The position numbers and the translations under genes are program-made. From Rhodococcus tibetensis (lineage in GTDB: Bacteria; Actinomycetota; Actinomycetes; Mycobacteriales; Mycobacteriaceae), in NCBI RefSeq assembly GCF_024438035.1, contig NZ_JANFQF010000021.1:1-64000 (forward strand): 64,000 bases of DNA. The letters are read 5' to 3'. Shown here one piece after another: positions 52,955 through 64,000 of this stretch. The first letter of the stretch is position 1. Every line of letters begins with the position of its first letter. Under the pieces are notes generated by a model. That model was given only the letters and a program-made list of their open reading frames with translations, was not told where the DNA came from and did not search any database.

Positions 52955-53566
52955 CAGCACACTCATGACGGCTGCGTTGTTCGCCTGCAGCCACACCTTC
53001 AGGTTGTCGAGGGTCCCCCTCATCTTGTCGGCGGCGACAGCGTAGGCAACCACGGGAACGAGCACCGTCGAGCCGGCCAGCACTGTGAACACCACCAGCG
53101 CGATCCCTTGCTCACCGCCGCTCACCCCGGACGAGCCGATCACCACACCCGCGGAAACACACAGCAGGAGGTTCTTGGGATTGACTGCGGCCAGGACGAA
53201 TCCGAATCCGATCGACTTGACGAAGCTCAGATCATCGATGGCCTGCATCCACTTCGGTGGTTCCGCATGGGCATTGCGACCTCTCCACTGCCGTCCGGCG
53301 AGCAGGAGCAGCAGCACACCGAGGACGACCTTGACCCACGACGTCGTCGCCGAGGGGCCATCGGAGTCGGCGGTGTCGATACCTCCGGCGAGAAGCACGA
53401 CGATGCCGGTGGCCACGAGAATCCCGGCTATCCACCCCACGCCGAAGCCCGCACTCGCACCGCCGGCGCGCTTCGACAACAACATCAGGATGACCGCGAT
53501 GATCGGAATCGGTGAAATGGCGACACCGACGGCGAGCGGGAGCATTTCTCCGATGACCGAGCCCAT
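52901..53566 (-). CDS. GAP family (sulfolipid-addressing-like) membrane protein
   Basis: 221 residues from ATG 53566. Six hydrophobic segments; begins MGSVIGEMLPLAVGVAISPIPI and carries AAVNPKNLLLCVSAGVVIGSS, the family pattern of GAP/Sap transport proteins that export glycolipid or peptidolipid precursors in mycobacteria. No ATPase partner. Its 3' end overlaps the YihY gene by 54 bp. Confidence 0.82.
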   Translation of the reverse strand: MGSVIGEMLPLAVGVAISPIPIIAVILMLLSKRAGGASAGFGVGWIAGILVATGIVVLLAGGIDTADSDGPSATTSWVKVVLGVLLLLLAGRQWRGRNAHAEPPKWMQAIDDLSFVKSIGFGFVLAAVNPKNLLLCVSAGVVIGSSGVSGGEQGIALVVFTVLAGSTVLVPVVAYAVAADKMRGTLDNLKVWLQANNAAVMSVLLLVMGAVVLGKGLGGAF

Positions 53567-53619
53567 ACCCGAACCGTAGGGGCGGCGGTCTCGTCGCGCC
53601 TCGCACCCGGTGGGTGAAT

Positions 53620-53681
53620 GTGAGTGCCGCAGGACAATTCTGAGTACTGCGGCACTCACCAGACGCGGCGAGCGCCGCGTC
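53620..53681 (-). repeat. Composite post-stop hairpin element, copy 2
   Basis: Minus orientation, starting 6 bases after the asd stop. A small hairpin (53662-53681, GACGCGGCG/CGCCGCGTC) is followed by a 13-bp stem GTGAGTGCCGCAG/CTGCGGCACTCAC (53620-53659). It lacks the terminal GGCGGC hairpin of the other copies. Confidence 0.65.
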
Positions 53682-53687
53682 ACTCAC

Positions 53688-55991
<2,304 letters not shown>

Positions 55992-56086
55992 GCGTTTCTA
56001 CCTCCAGGTCGAAGAATCTGTACTGGTCCAGCTGTCGAGCTTACCGGCGCAGTCCAATGTGATCCCGGGTGAGTCCGTCGGGCCGC

Positions 56087-57046
56087 TTATCCGAACACCG
56101 TGGTCGCGGCCTCCGCGACCCTCGCGACTTCCGTGCAGTTCGGCCCGTGAACAGTGACGACTGCACCGGCGGAACCGAGCTTGCGGGTGAACTCGTCCAC
56201 CTGAGCGCCGGGCCGCGTGACGTCGATGGGCTCACCGACAGGGGTGCTCCACTGGCATCGGTCCCCGACCATCTCCGGATCGGCCTGAACGCGCGGTCTG
56301 TTTCCGTTGATCGGCGCGAGTGTGAATGTCACCGTCACCTCGGTTCCGGGCTCGCGCCGCGTGGGAAACAGAACGCAGTCGAACGGGGTCGGCGCGGCAG
56401 CGGGATCGACGACGCGACCGCCCGCCGCGTCCCCGAGGACGCCCAGCACCTCGCACGGATCATGGCTCGCCAATGCCACTTGCCGAGAGGAGGAGCCTCG
56501 GCCCGGCAATCCCGACGCCATTGCGTCGATCGCCGACACGAGCACTGCGTCGACAAGGGGGCAGACGTCCTCGCCGGCGACCGTTCCCGCGCGGACCGTC
56601 GCGAGCTGCGGCGCCACCTCCAAGCTGCCGAGCTCCAGCTGGAAGACGCGCTCACAGGTTCCTCGGGCAAGGTCGGCCCCCGCACCGCCATACACCGTCA
56701 CCCCGTCCACCGTGTCCGGCTCGGTCAGCGATTTTCCCGAGAGCATCGACGGCAGAAGAGAGAGCTCCACGTAGGTGGTGCCGCCGCGCGGTCCTGCCAT
56801 CAGGGCCGAACACACCGACAGCTGTACCGCCGACCCGTACTGAAGGATCGGCCCGAAGTCGCGTAGCGGCCCCTCGTCGAGCAGTCCACAGGGATCGGCC
56901 GCACGGAGGGCGTCCTCGAGCTCGAGATGACGCTGCTCGGGCGCGGACAGTGCCTTCTGCGGCGTCGCAGCGGGAGTTCCCGCGACCGAATGCCCACACC
57001 CGGACGTGATCACGGCACAGAGAACCGCCGCGGCGACCTTGTTCAT
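56087..57046 (-). CDS. DUF3558 family lipoprotein
   Basis: 319 residues from ATG 57046, preceded by GGGGGGATCGG. Signal peptide MNKVAAAVLCAVITSGCG with lipobox TSGC. The DUF3558 pattern is repeated twice: a DPCGLLDEGPLRDFGPI-like segment near the N-terminus and DPCEVLGVLGDAAGG later, with pairs of cysteines (CxxL...C) likely forming disulfides. Cell-envelope location. No enzymatic role known. It sits between ask and the DUF1254 remnant on the same strand. Confidence 0.82.
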   Translation of the reverse strand: MNKVAAAVLCAVITSGCGHSVAGTPAATPQKALSAPEQRHLELEDALRAADPCGLLDEGPLRDFGPILQYGSAVQLSVCSALMAGPRGGTTYVELSLLPSMLSGKSLTEPDTVDGVTVYGGAGADLARGTCERVFQLELGSLEVAPQLATVRAGTVAGEDVCPLVDAVLVSAIDAMASGLPGRGSSSRQVALASHDPCEVLGVLGDAAGGRVVDPAAAPTPFDCVLFPTRREPGTEVTVTFTLAPINGNRPRVQADPEMVGDRCQWSTPVGEPIDVTRPGAQVDEFTRKLGSAGAVVTVHGPNCTEVARVAEAATTVFG

Positions 57047-57074
57047 CCGATCCCCCCTCGAATCGGCCCGAACA

Positions 57075-58005
57075 CTACCGGCCAGGCGCTGCACGGAGAC
57101 CGAAAGCTTCGGCACGGTCGACGATCCGCCACTCGGGCGCGTCGATCGTTCGGATCTCGAAGAAGTCGTCGTTGTAGTCGAAGACGTGATACATCAGTTG
57201 CCAGCCGTTGACGACCGCGCCGCCCTCCCCCGATTTCAGCGCCGCGACGATCGATTCGCGACCGGCCTGCGCCCGCCGTCAGCACGGACGCGAGATCGGG
57301 AGGCGCTTCGACGTACGGGGGCGGCCCGACTTCGAGCAACCCGAGCGGCGCGAACGCCTGCTGCACCACGAGGTCCCGGGCGCCGGAGGATAGGCCAGCG
57401 CATACACGCGGAGCTTCTCCCAGAACGCCAACTCCTCCGGAACGTTCGGGTCGGGCGTGGGTAACCCCGATGCTGGATCGTGATCGCCGACCGGTGTCAG
57501 GGCGAGCCCGGACTGCAGTTCCTGCACCCGCGGCAGGTCGTCCTCCCCCTCGCATGCCCAGCGGCCGATAATGGAGCCCACCGCGGTCGGGAACGAGATT
57601 CGGGTGGCTCCTTCCAGCACGCCTGCCTCCCAGCCCGGCCCCGTGAGCCGGTAGGTGCCCGCGGATGTACCCGTCGCTCGCTTGCCGACATACGCGAAAT
57701 TGTTCGTCCACGCGTCAACGAATTGCAGCACGTAGTACGTCCCGCCGGTGTCCGGCACGGTCAGCAACTGCGGGCCGTGCGTGAGGTCCATTTGGGCGAT
57801 CGAACAGATGGTGTCGTTGTTCACCGAGACGAACGTGTCCCGGGGCCCCGCGAGCGTGCGCGCGTGGCTGAACCAATTGAAGGGCCCCGCATCGAGACTC
57901 CCTTTACCCTCCGATACGAAACGGTTCACCTGGTCGAGGTCGAACACCTGCGGAAATCCGTACATCCACGCCTTGGCAGCGAGTTCCTGCAGCTCTGCAC
58001 CCAGG
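57075..58005 (-). pseudogene. Decayed DUF1254 family gene
   Basis: A clear DUF1254-type sequence begins AAKAWMYGFPQVFDLDQVNR and runs to VYALAYPPA. It then continues in a second frame as DLVVQQAFAPLGLLEVGPPPYVE up to about 57270, and in a third frame from GRESIVAALKSGEGGAVVNG through WQLMYHVFDYND to a TAG at 57075. Two frame changes (near 57390 and 57260) break the gene. No good start codon exists at the 5' end, which runs into a composite hairpin element at 58023. The two indels could also be assembly errors, but the missing start supports real decay. Confidence 0.8.
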
Positions 58006-58022
58006 ACTTTCTCCTGTCCGTT

Positions 58023-58091
58023 GGCGGCTTCGCCGCCCGTGCGCCTTTGTGGGAGCTGGAGCAACCACAAGGCGCACGAGCGCGCAGCGCC
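58023..58091 (-). repeat. Composite post-stop hairpin element, copy 3
   Basis: Minus orientation, starting about 15 bases after the DUF7144 stop: a GGCGCTGCGCGCTC segment, then a stem GTGCGCCTTGTGG paired with CCACAAAGGCGCAC (58039-58077), then GGCGGC-gaa-GCCGCC (58023-58037). It also marks the 5' boundary of the broken DUF1254 gene. Confidence 0.72.
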
Positions 58092-58106
58092 TCGGCGTCC
58101 GTCGTC

Positions 58107-58544
58107 CTAGTACGTGCCGGTGTCGTACTTGCTGGTGTCCCACGTGGTGACGGCCCAGATCACGACCACGTCCAGAGCGATGATCAGAATCGACCACAAC
58201 GGGTAGTACGGAAGCCACAGGAAGTTCGCGAGAATCGACAGTGCAGCAATGCAAACGGCCACGATCCGCGCCCAGGTAGCGCCCGTCATCAGGCCGACGG
58301 CACTGGCGACCAGGACGACGCCCAGAACGATGTGAATCCACCCCCACGTGGTGGTGTCGAACTGATAGGTGTACTCGACGCCGATGACCAGAAGATCGTC
58401 GGAGGCAACTGCGGCGATCCCCTGGAAGAAGGAGATCACGCCCACCGTCAGCAGCAATATCGCCGCTGCCAGCGAGGTTCCCGCGGCAAAACCCTGTTTG
58501 ACAGGGCTGTTCGTCCTGGACTCCGGATTTGTCGTCATGTCCAT
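58107..58544 (-). CDS. DUF7144-like four-helix membrane protein
   Basis: 145 residues. Four hydrophobic segments (about 23-46, 62-82, 88-104, 109-132) with short polar loops; the loop EYTYQFDTTTWGWIHIVLG is characteristic of this actinobacterial family. No catalytic motif; function unknown. The small soluble N-terminus precedes helix 1. It is divergent from the permease gene with a 170-bp gap. Confidence 0.78.
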   Translation of the reverse strand: MDMTTNPESRTNSPVKQGFAAGTSLAAAILLLTVGVISFFQGIAAVASDDLLVIGVEYTYQFDTTTWGWIHIVLGVVLVASAVGLMTGATWARIVAVCIAALSILANFLWLPYYPLWSILIIALDVVVIWAVTTWDTSKYDTGTY

Positions 58545-58716
58545 GCCCTTCTCGAAGGATGTGTTCGAACAGTCGAATCGTCCTTCGAGTGCGCCGGTGC
58601 CGGCATCATCCGCACCGGGTGATCCTCATCTGCAACGGATGATGCGGCGCAAACAGCCAAGTGCGAGAGTCGAGATCGGCATGCCCACGGGCCGACCTTT
58701 TCCGAAGGGGTACGTG

Positions 58717-59841
58717 ATGACCGATCCGCCAGACGTGTCCGTGCCGACGGCAGACTCTCGGTGGTCGATGCCGCGAGGCCTGATCGTGATTCTCGGGCTG
58801 GCCGCCCTCGTCGTGACTGTGGCGGGGATCCAGGTGGCCGCGTCGATTGTCGGCCCGATCTTCCTCGCTCTGATGCTGACCGTCGCGGTTCACCCGCTGC
58901 CCGAATGGCTGCACCGGAAGGGTGTCCCAGGATGGCTCGCGACGATCGCGGCGATCCTGGTGGTCAACGGCATCGTTCTCGTCCTCGTGCTGTCGCTGGC
59001 CCTGTCGGTCGCCCAGCTCGCAACGCTCCTACCCGAGTACGCGGACGACTTCACGGCACTCATCGATGAGGCTCAGAGTTTCCTGAACAGCAACGGCGTG
59101 AACTCGACCGACGCCCAGACCCTGCTGTCCCAAGTGGATTACAGCAAGGTGTTCGGACTCGTGGAGGGCATCCTGCAGGCAATGCTGGGCGTCTTCTCGA
59201 ATTTGCTGTTCGTCCTCGCCCTGTTGCTGTTCATGGCCGTCGACGGAAGCTCCTACGGTGCGCGGATGCGGATCGTCACGCAGATGCGCCCCGACATCGC
59301 CACCGCTCTCACGTCTTTCTCGGCCGGCACCCGCAAGTATCTGATCGTGTCCACGGTCTTCGGGCTGATCGTCGCCGTCATCGACACCGGAGCGCTGTGG
59401 GCGCTCGGGATTCCGCTGCCGATCCTGTGGGGACTGCTGTCGTTCATCACCAACTACATCCCGAACGTCGGCTTCATCCTGGGGCTGGTTCCGCCGGCGC
59501 TGCTCGCCCTGCTCCAGGGCGGTCCGGGACTGATGCTGACGGTCATCGTCGTGTACAGCGTCATCAACGTCATCATCCAGTCCGTGATCCAGCCGAAGTT
59601 CGTCGGTGACGCGGTGGGCCTGTCCGTGACGTTCACGTTCCTGTCGCTGGTGCTCTGGGCGTGGATCCTCGGGCCGCTCGGCGCGATCCTGGCAATCCCG
59701 TTGTCGTTGATGGCGAAGGCGCTGTTGATCGACATCGACCCGTCTACGCGGTGGGTGAACACAATCCTCAGCAGCGCTCCCACTCCCCCTGCGCCGGTTC
59801 CTGCCCCCTCCCCACCGCGACACGAGAAGGAAGAATCATGA
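58717..59841 (+). CDS. AI-2E/PerM family transporter
   Basis: 374 residues from ATG 58717 (GAAGGGG upstream). Eight or so membrane segments. The large extracytoplasmic loop after helix 3 (ALIDEAQSFLNSNGV...) is typical of PerM/TqsA proteins. The conserved LPILWGLLSFITNYIPNVG and QSVIQPKFVGDAVGLS motifs are intact. It overlaps the alkyl sulfatase start by 4 bp, so they are translated together; it may export the sulfatase substrate or product. Confidence 0.85.
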   Translation: MTDPPDVSVPTADSRWSMPRGLIVILGLAALVVTVAGIQVAASIVGPIFLALMLTVAVHPLPEWLHRKGVPGWLATIAAILVVNGIVLVLVLSLALSVAQLATLLPEYADDFTALIDEAQSFLNSNGVNSTDAQTLLSQVDYSKVFGLVEGILQAMLGVFSNLLFVLALLLFMAVDGSSYGARMRIVTQMRPDIATALTSFSAGTRKYLIVSTVFGLIVAVIDTGALWALGIPLPILWGLLSFITNYIPNVGFILGLVPPALLALLQGGPGLMLTVIVVYSVINVIIQSVIQPKFVGDAVGLSVTFTFLSLVLWAWILGPLGAILAIPLSLMAKALLIDIDPSTRWVNTILSSAPTPPAPVPAPSPPRHEKEES

Positions 59842-61646
59842 CACCCGATTTCTCGGACACCACCGATTTCGAGGACGCCGACCGCGGTTTCGTCGACCGC
59901 CTCGACCCATGCACCGTCACGGACGCGGGCGGTCGCGCGGTGTGGGACATGCAGGAGTATTCGTTCCTGAACGGTGACTGTCCGGATACCGCCCACCCGA
60001 GCCTCTGGCGCCAGTCGCAACTGTGCGCGAAGGACGGTCTGTACGAGGTCACGGATGGTATCTACCAGCTACGCGGTATCGACCTGTCCAACATGACGAT
60101 CGTCGAGGGCGAGACGGGCGTCCTGGTGATCGACCCGCTGATTTCGCGAGAAACCGCGGCCACCGCGCTCGCGCTGTACCGGAAGAACCGTGGCGATCGG
60201 CCCGTCACCGGTGTGATCTACACGCACTCCCACATCGATCACTTCGGCGGCGTCGCCGGCGTTCTCCCGGACGGTCGCGACGACGTGCCGATCCTCGCCC
60301 CCGAGGGCTTTCTCGAGAACGCCGTGGCCGAAAACGTCTACGCCGGGACCGCGATGGGACGTCGCGCCACCTACATGTACGGAGCGTTGCTCCCCAAGGG
60401 ACCGCGCGGTCACGTCGGCGCCGGCCTCGGCACCAACGTGTCGTCCGGTATCCCCGGTCTGATCCCACCGACCGTGGACATCACCCACACCGGTCAGGAG
60501 GAGACCGTGGACGGCATCCGGATCATCTTCCAGGTGACGCCCGGAACGGAGGCGCCCGCCGAGATGAACTTCCTGTTCCCGGACCATCGGGCACTGTGTA
60601 TGGCCGAGAACGCCACCCACAATCTGCACAATCTCTTGACGTTGCGGGGCGCATTGGTCCGGGACCCCCGCGCGTGGTCCCGGTATCTCGATCAGGCGAT
60701 CGAGATGTTCGACGGCGGGTACGACGTCGCGTTCGCCTCCCACCACTGGCCGACGTGGGGTCGGGATCGGGTGGTGAAATTCCTGTCGGAGCAGCGCGAC
60801 CTGTACCAGTACCTGCACGACCAGACGTTGCGGATGCTCAACTCCGGGATGACGGGCGTGGAGATCGCGGAAAATTTCCCGATGCCTCCCAGTCTCGAAT
60901 CGGCATGGCACACACGTGGTTACTACGGCTCTGTCAGCCACAACGTCAAAGCGATCTACCAGCGCTACATGGGCTGGTTCGACGGCAATCCGACTTCACT
61001 GTGGCAACACACACCGGCGAACGTCGCGACACGATACGTCGAATGCCTGGGCGGTCAGGCCGAGGTCCTGGCCAAGGCCCAACGCTATTTCGACGACGGT
61101 GACTTCCGGTTCGCCGCCGAAATCCTGAAGCATGCGGTGTTCGCCGACCCTTCGGACAGCGACGCGAAAGAAATGCTCGCCCGCACGTACGAGCAACTCG
61201 GGTTCGGCTCGGAGAACGCGACGTGGCGCAACTTCTACCTCACCGGCGCACTCGAACTGCGCGGGGGAATCGTTCCTCCTCCCATCACAGAACTCGGAGC
61301 AGACATGCTCGGCGCCCTGACGATCGAGCAGATTTTCGACTCCGTGGCCCTCCGTATCAACGGCCCACGAGCCTGGGACAAGTCCCTCGTCGTGGAGTGG
61401 CACTTCACCGAACCCGAAGCGCACTACCGGACGACGCTGTCCAACGGTGCACTCATCCAGACGGTCGCGCCGAGGACCACGACGCGTCCGGACGTCTCGC
61501 TGACCCTGACGAAGATGCAGTTGCTCGGACTGTTCGCCGGCAAGGGGCTCGAGGGCATCGAGGTGACGGGTGACCCGTCGACGCTCCTGGCCCTCACGGA
61601 ACTTCTCGACGCACCAGACAGCGCGTTCCCGATCGTCACACCGTAG
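59838..61646 (+). CDS. Alkyl sulfatase (SdsA1/MBL type)
   Basis: 602 residues from ATG 59838, in a 4-bp overlap with the permease. N-terminal MBL domain with THSHIDHFGG metal motif near residue 132, further ligands in GTEAPAEMN and MAENATHNLHN. A dimerisation domain follows (YMGWFDGNPTSLWQHTP...), and the C-terminal SCP2-like domain (KMQLLGLFAGKGLEGIEVTG) binds the alkyl chain. It hydrolyses primary alkyl sulfates such as dodecyl sulfate by C-O or S-O cleavage. No export signal seen. It does not use formylglycine, so it is independent of the FGE gene. Confidence 0.92.
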   Translation: MTPDFSDTTDFEDADRGFVDRLDPCTVTDAGGRAVWDMQEYSFLNGDCPDTAHPSLWRQSQLCAKDGLYEVTDGIYQLRGIDLSNMTIVEGETGVLVIDPLISRETAATALALYRKNRGDRPVTGVIYTHSHIDHFGGVAGVLPDGRDDVPILAPEGFLENAVAENVYAGTAMGRRATYMYGALLPKGPRGHVGAGLGTNVSSGIPGLIPPTVDITHTGQEETVDGIRIIFQVTPGTEAPAEMNFLFPDHRALCMAENATHNLHNLLTLRGALVRDPRAWSRYLDQAIEMFDGGYDVAFASHHWPTWGRDRVVKFLSEQRDLYQYLHDQTLRMLNSGMTGVEIAENFPMPPSLESAWHTRGYYGSVSHNVKAIYQRYMGWFDGNPTSLWQHTPANVATRYVECLGGQAEVLAKAQRYFDDGDFRFAAEILKHAVFADPSDSDAKEMLARTYEQLGFGSENATWRNFYLTGALELRGGIVPPPITELGADMLGALTIEQIFDSVALRINGPRAWDKSLVVEWHFTEPEAHYRTTLSNGALIQTVAPRTTTRPDVSLTLTKMQLLGLFAGKGLEGIEVTGDPSTLLALTELLDAPDSAFPIVTP

Positions 61647-61715
61647 GCGCTCCGCGCCTGTGCGTGGTTGGCGAGTGCAGAGACTCGTCAACCACGCACG
61701 GGCGGCGGAGCCGCG
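61646..61715 (+). repeat. Composite post-stop hairpin element, copy 4
   Basis: It starts on the last base of the alkyl sulfatase stop codon. GGCGC-tcc-GCGCC, then a 17-bp stem (61660-61676 with 61683-61699, arms starting GTGCGTGGTTGG), then GGCGGC-gga-GCCGC. Almost the same layout as copy 1. Confidence 0.75.
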
Positions 61716-61838
61716 CAGGGCGTTCGCCCACACGAACTCACACGATCTCGCTAAAATCAGCGCACCGACCAATGCAATCGGCGGTTGGCGATCGTCGAAG
61801 ATCTTGTTTCTCGGTGCAGCGAGAATGTGGGGGTCGGT

Positions 61839-64000
61839 ATGACGGCAGTGCATTTCGGCGAGTTCGATTCGAGCGTGCAGATACCGTCCGATACCGGAGG
61901 CCGGACAGTGCGACGCACCCGGTTACACGACGCGCTCGACGCGGCGCTCACGGACGACGTACGGCCGTTCCCCGTCGCCCTCGTCTGCGCTCCTGCGGGT
62001 TCCGGTAAGACCCAATTTCTCGCCGGTTGGGCGCGGGACATACTCGACACCGAAGGCGCACCCACGATCGCGTGGTTGACCATCGAGGAGCGCTACAACG
62101 ACCTCGACCTCATTCACCGCGTCATTCTGCGCGCCCTGAGCGAGACCGGAAACCCTGCGCTGGTACACCTCTGCGATCTGCTGGGCGGCGACACTCACGA
62201 CCTCGGTGCAACACTGTCCGCTGCGCTCGTCGATCTCGGGGAGCGGGTGTGGATGGTGATCGACGACGCCCATCTGCTCCTCGACGACGAGGTACTCACC
62301 GACCTCGAATTGTTCATGCGGTGGCAGCCGCCGCTGTTGCGCACCATCATCTCCGGGCGGTTCGAGCCGCCCCTTGCATTGCAGCGACTTCGCCTCGACG
62401 GCAAGCTCTTCACCTTGACGGCACAGGATCTCGCGTTCACGGCCGACGAGGCGGCTGAGATGCTGGTCGAGCACGGCGTGCACCTTCGACCGGATGACCT
62501 CGCCGCGCTCATGGACCGCACCGAGGGTTGGGCTGCCGGTATCCGTTTGGCTGGAATGTCTTTGGAGGGACATGCCGATCCGACCGGGTTGATCGAGGAG
62601 TTCACGGGCAATCGTCGGGCGGTCGCGGACTACCTCATCGAGGAGGTACTCGCCGGCCAGACGGACGACATGCGCGAGTTTCTCCTACGCACGTCCGTTC
62701 CCGGATCTTTCACAGTCGAACTGGCGGAGCAGCTCACCGGTTTCGCCGACGCGCACGCCAAAGTGGGCTGGCTGGAGCATCACAACTTCTTGGTCAACCG
62801 CATCACCGACAGTCCGACGCGCTACCGCTACCACCCGCTCCTGCGTAGCTACCTGCGCGCGGAGATCAGCAGGATCGGACGTGTAGAAGTCGAACACCTC
62901 GAACTGACCGCGGCCCGCTGGCACACGGAATTCGGTGACGCGCTGCTCGCACTCGAACATGCAGTCAACTCCGGTGATCACGACGAGATCGTGTCGCTGC
63001 TCTCCCGTACGTCGGTGTCGTTGATCGTCAGTGGCCACGGCGCCGCGGTCGATCGGCTCCTGGAAAGGGCCCCCCGTTCGACGCAGGACCATCCGTCGGC
63101 GCCCCTGATCCGTGCTGCCGCAGCCCTCGCTGCCGGCAATGTTCCCGTCGCGGCGTCGACTCTGGACCGTCTGGATCGGGAGGTGTCCGTCGTGCTCACG
63201 GACGGCACCGAGTATCGCCACCATCTCTTGCTGCGCGAATCACTACGTGTGCAGACCGCACTCCAGAGCGGCGGTGTCGGCGAGGCTTTGACACGGCTCC
63301 GCGAAGTGGGAGTCGAGTCCACCGGTGATTCCGCATACGACGCCTTCGTGCTACTCCAAGAAGGGCGGGCCCTGCTCTTCCTCGGACGGAACACAGAATC
63401 GGAGCAAATTCTCCTGAAGGCACTGGCTCATGCCCGCCTCGCGGGCCCCGCACTCACCGTCATGTACTGCCTCGGGAGCCTCGCTGCTGTGTCCATGTCG
63501 CGCGGTGAAGTATTGCGGGCCTCCACGTTGGCCGACGAGGCGCTCACCCTCGGCAGAGCCCAGGACGTCAAGGGTGATCCGACGTTCCACCTCATCGAAC
63601 TGATCGACGCCTGGTGCCGCTACGTCCGCCTCGACGAGGATGCCGCCAGGACTGCAATCGAAGCCGCCGACGCGCTACGCTGTGCCGACGCCCGGACCGC
63701 CGGACTGGTCGACGGCGCAGCGGCACTGTTCGGCCTCGGCACGTCCGGACAGCGACACGCCTCGGTAGCCGTCTTGCACACGCACAGCCCGGTGTCGTCG
63801 TCCCGGCCGATGCCGCCCGGGATCCGCGCTGCATTGCTGCCTGCCATTCAGTACGCATACCTGGCTTCGGGTGAGTCCGGTTGGGCACACGAATTGGTCA
63901 CCGAAACACAGTCGCTCCTCGGGGCGACGGGAGACACGGCGGTCATCGAAGCGATCGTGCATCTGCACGCCCACCGACTCGACCTGGCCCGCAAGACGTT
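61839..64000 (+). CDS. MalT-like LuxR-family ATPase regulator, 3' end cut by window
   Basis: From ATG 61839 the frame stays open for 720 codons to the last base. The N-terminal NTPase domain has P-loop APAGSGKT (51-58), followed by IAWLTIEERYND and a Walker B VWMVIDDAHLLL near 135. A TPR-like helical sensor region starts near 290. The C-terminal LuxR DNA-binding domain expected for this family must lie beyond the window. Such regulators (MalT, AlkS type) sense small molecules; adjacency to the alkyl sulfatase suggests, but does not prove, control of that operon. Confidence 0.85.
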   Translation, partial: MTAVHFGEFDSSVQIPSDTGGRTVRRTRLHDALDAALTDDVRPFPVALVCAPAGSGKTQFLAGWARDILDTEGAPTIAWLTIEERYNDLDLIHRVILRALSETGNPALVHLCDLLGGDTHDLGATLSAALVDLGERVWMVIDDAHLLLDDEVLTDLELFMRWQPPLLRTIISGRFEPPLALQRLRLDGKLFTLTAQDLAFTADEAAEMLVEHGVHLRPDDLAALMDRTEGWAAGIRLAGMSLEGHADPTGLIEEFTGNRRAVADYLIEEVLAGQTDDMREFLLRTSVPGSFTVELAEQLTGFADAHAKVGWLEHHNFLVNRITDSPTRYRYHPLLRSYLRAEISRIGRVEVEHLELTAARWHTEFGDALLALEHAVNSGDHDEIVSLLSRTSVSLIVSGHGAAVDRLLERAPRSTQDHPSAPLIRAAAALAAGNVPVAASTLDRLDREVSVVLTDGTEYRHHLLLRESLRVQTALQSGGVGEALTRLREVGVESTGDSAYDAFVLLQEGRALLFLGRNTESEQILLKALAHARLAGPALTVMYCLGSLAAVSMSRGEVLRASTLADEALTLGRAQDVKGDPTFHLIELIDAWCRYVRLDEDAARTAIEAADALRCADARTAGLVDGAAALFGLGTSGQRHASVAVLHTHSPVSSSRPMPPGIRAALLPAIQYAYLASGESGWAHELVTETQSLLGATGDTAVIEAIVHLHAHRLDLARKT

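Overview
The window looks like chromosomal DNA of a high-GC actinobacterium of the Mycobacteriales, most likely Rhodococcus. The evidence is high GC with strong GC/third-position bias, frequent GTG starts with 4-bp ATGA/GTGA overlaps, and a gene order from about 1.5 to 39 kb that follows the M. tuberculosis block Rv3644c-Rv3683 almost gene for gene (holB-topA-cspA-helicase-Tad cluster-ssd-dpp-acs-marP-nth-crp-bagAB-whiB4-ponA2). That synteny is recalled from established knowledge, not computed here. The species is an inference.

Layout. 1-0.4 kb: leader and promoter zone of an rRNA operon whose 16S gene should lie just left of the window (minus strand). 0.4-6.5 kb: small membrane proteins, tRNA-Thr, holB (clamp-loader delta') and topA. 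6.6-9.6 kb: cspA with a structured 5' leader and an MrfA/YprA-like repair helicase. 9.6-14.2 kb: a translationally coupled Tad/Flp pilus operon (ssd, tadA, tadB, tadC, Flp pilin, two TadE-like genes). 14.2-15.8 kb: two conserved actinobacterial small RNAs flank a HAD phosphatase: 6C sRNA (minus) and an Ms1/MTS2823-type RNA (plus). 15.8-22 kb: a degenerate Fic-like protein and the dppABCD dipeptide importer. 22-32 kb: acetyl-CoA synthetase, envelope protease MarP with Nudix, thioredoxin and nth genes, the global regulator crp, and metabolic housekeeping genes. 32-39 kb: BagA/BagB Get3-like ATPases, whiB4, ponA2, a YqeY protein, a metallophosphoesterase and tRNA-Pro.

39-44.5 kb is an iron/oxidative-stress region: an iron-siderophore lipoprotein with a candidate IdeR box, and dps, katA and furA in one minus-strand cluster. 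44.5-49 kb is a coupled accessory catabolic cassette (TetR, Baeyer-Villiger-type monooxygenase, GMC/ChoD-like oxidase, acetoacetate-decarboxylase-like protein). 49-52 kb is a divergent pair of a Tat multicopper oxidase and a formylglycine-generating enzyme. 52-57 kb holds membrane proteins, asd-ask (with an internal start for the aspartokinase beta subunit) and a DUF3558 lipoprotein. 57-58 kb contains a decayed DUF1254 gene. 58-64 kb carries a DUF7144 protein, an AI-2E/PerM permease coupled to an alkyl sulfatase, and the first 720 codons of a MalT-like LuxR regulator cut off by the window end.

No CRISPR array, prophage, insertion sequence, plasmid origin or recognisable defence system was seen. 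The least explained signals are a four-copy family of composite hairpin elements placed just after stop codons in sense orientation, a perfect Crp palindrome in front of acs plus weaker candidates at whiB4 and crp, the coupled oxidase cassette, and a pseudo-Fic protein with a substituted catalytic motif.
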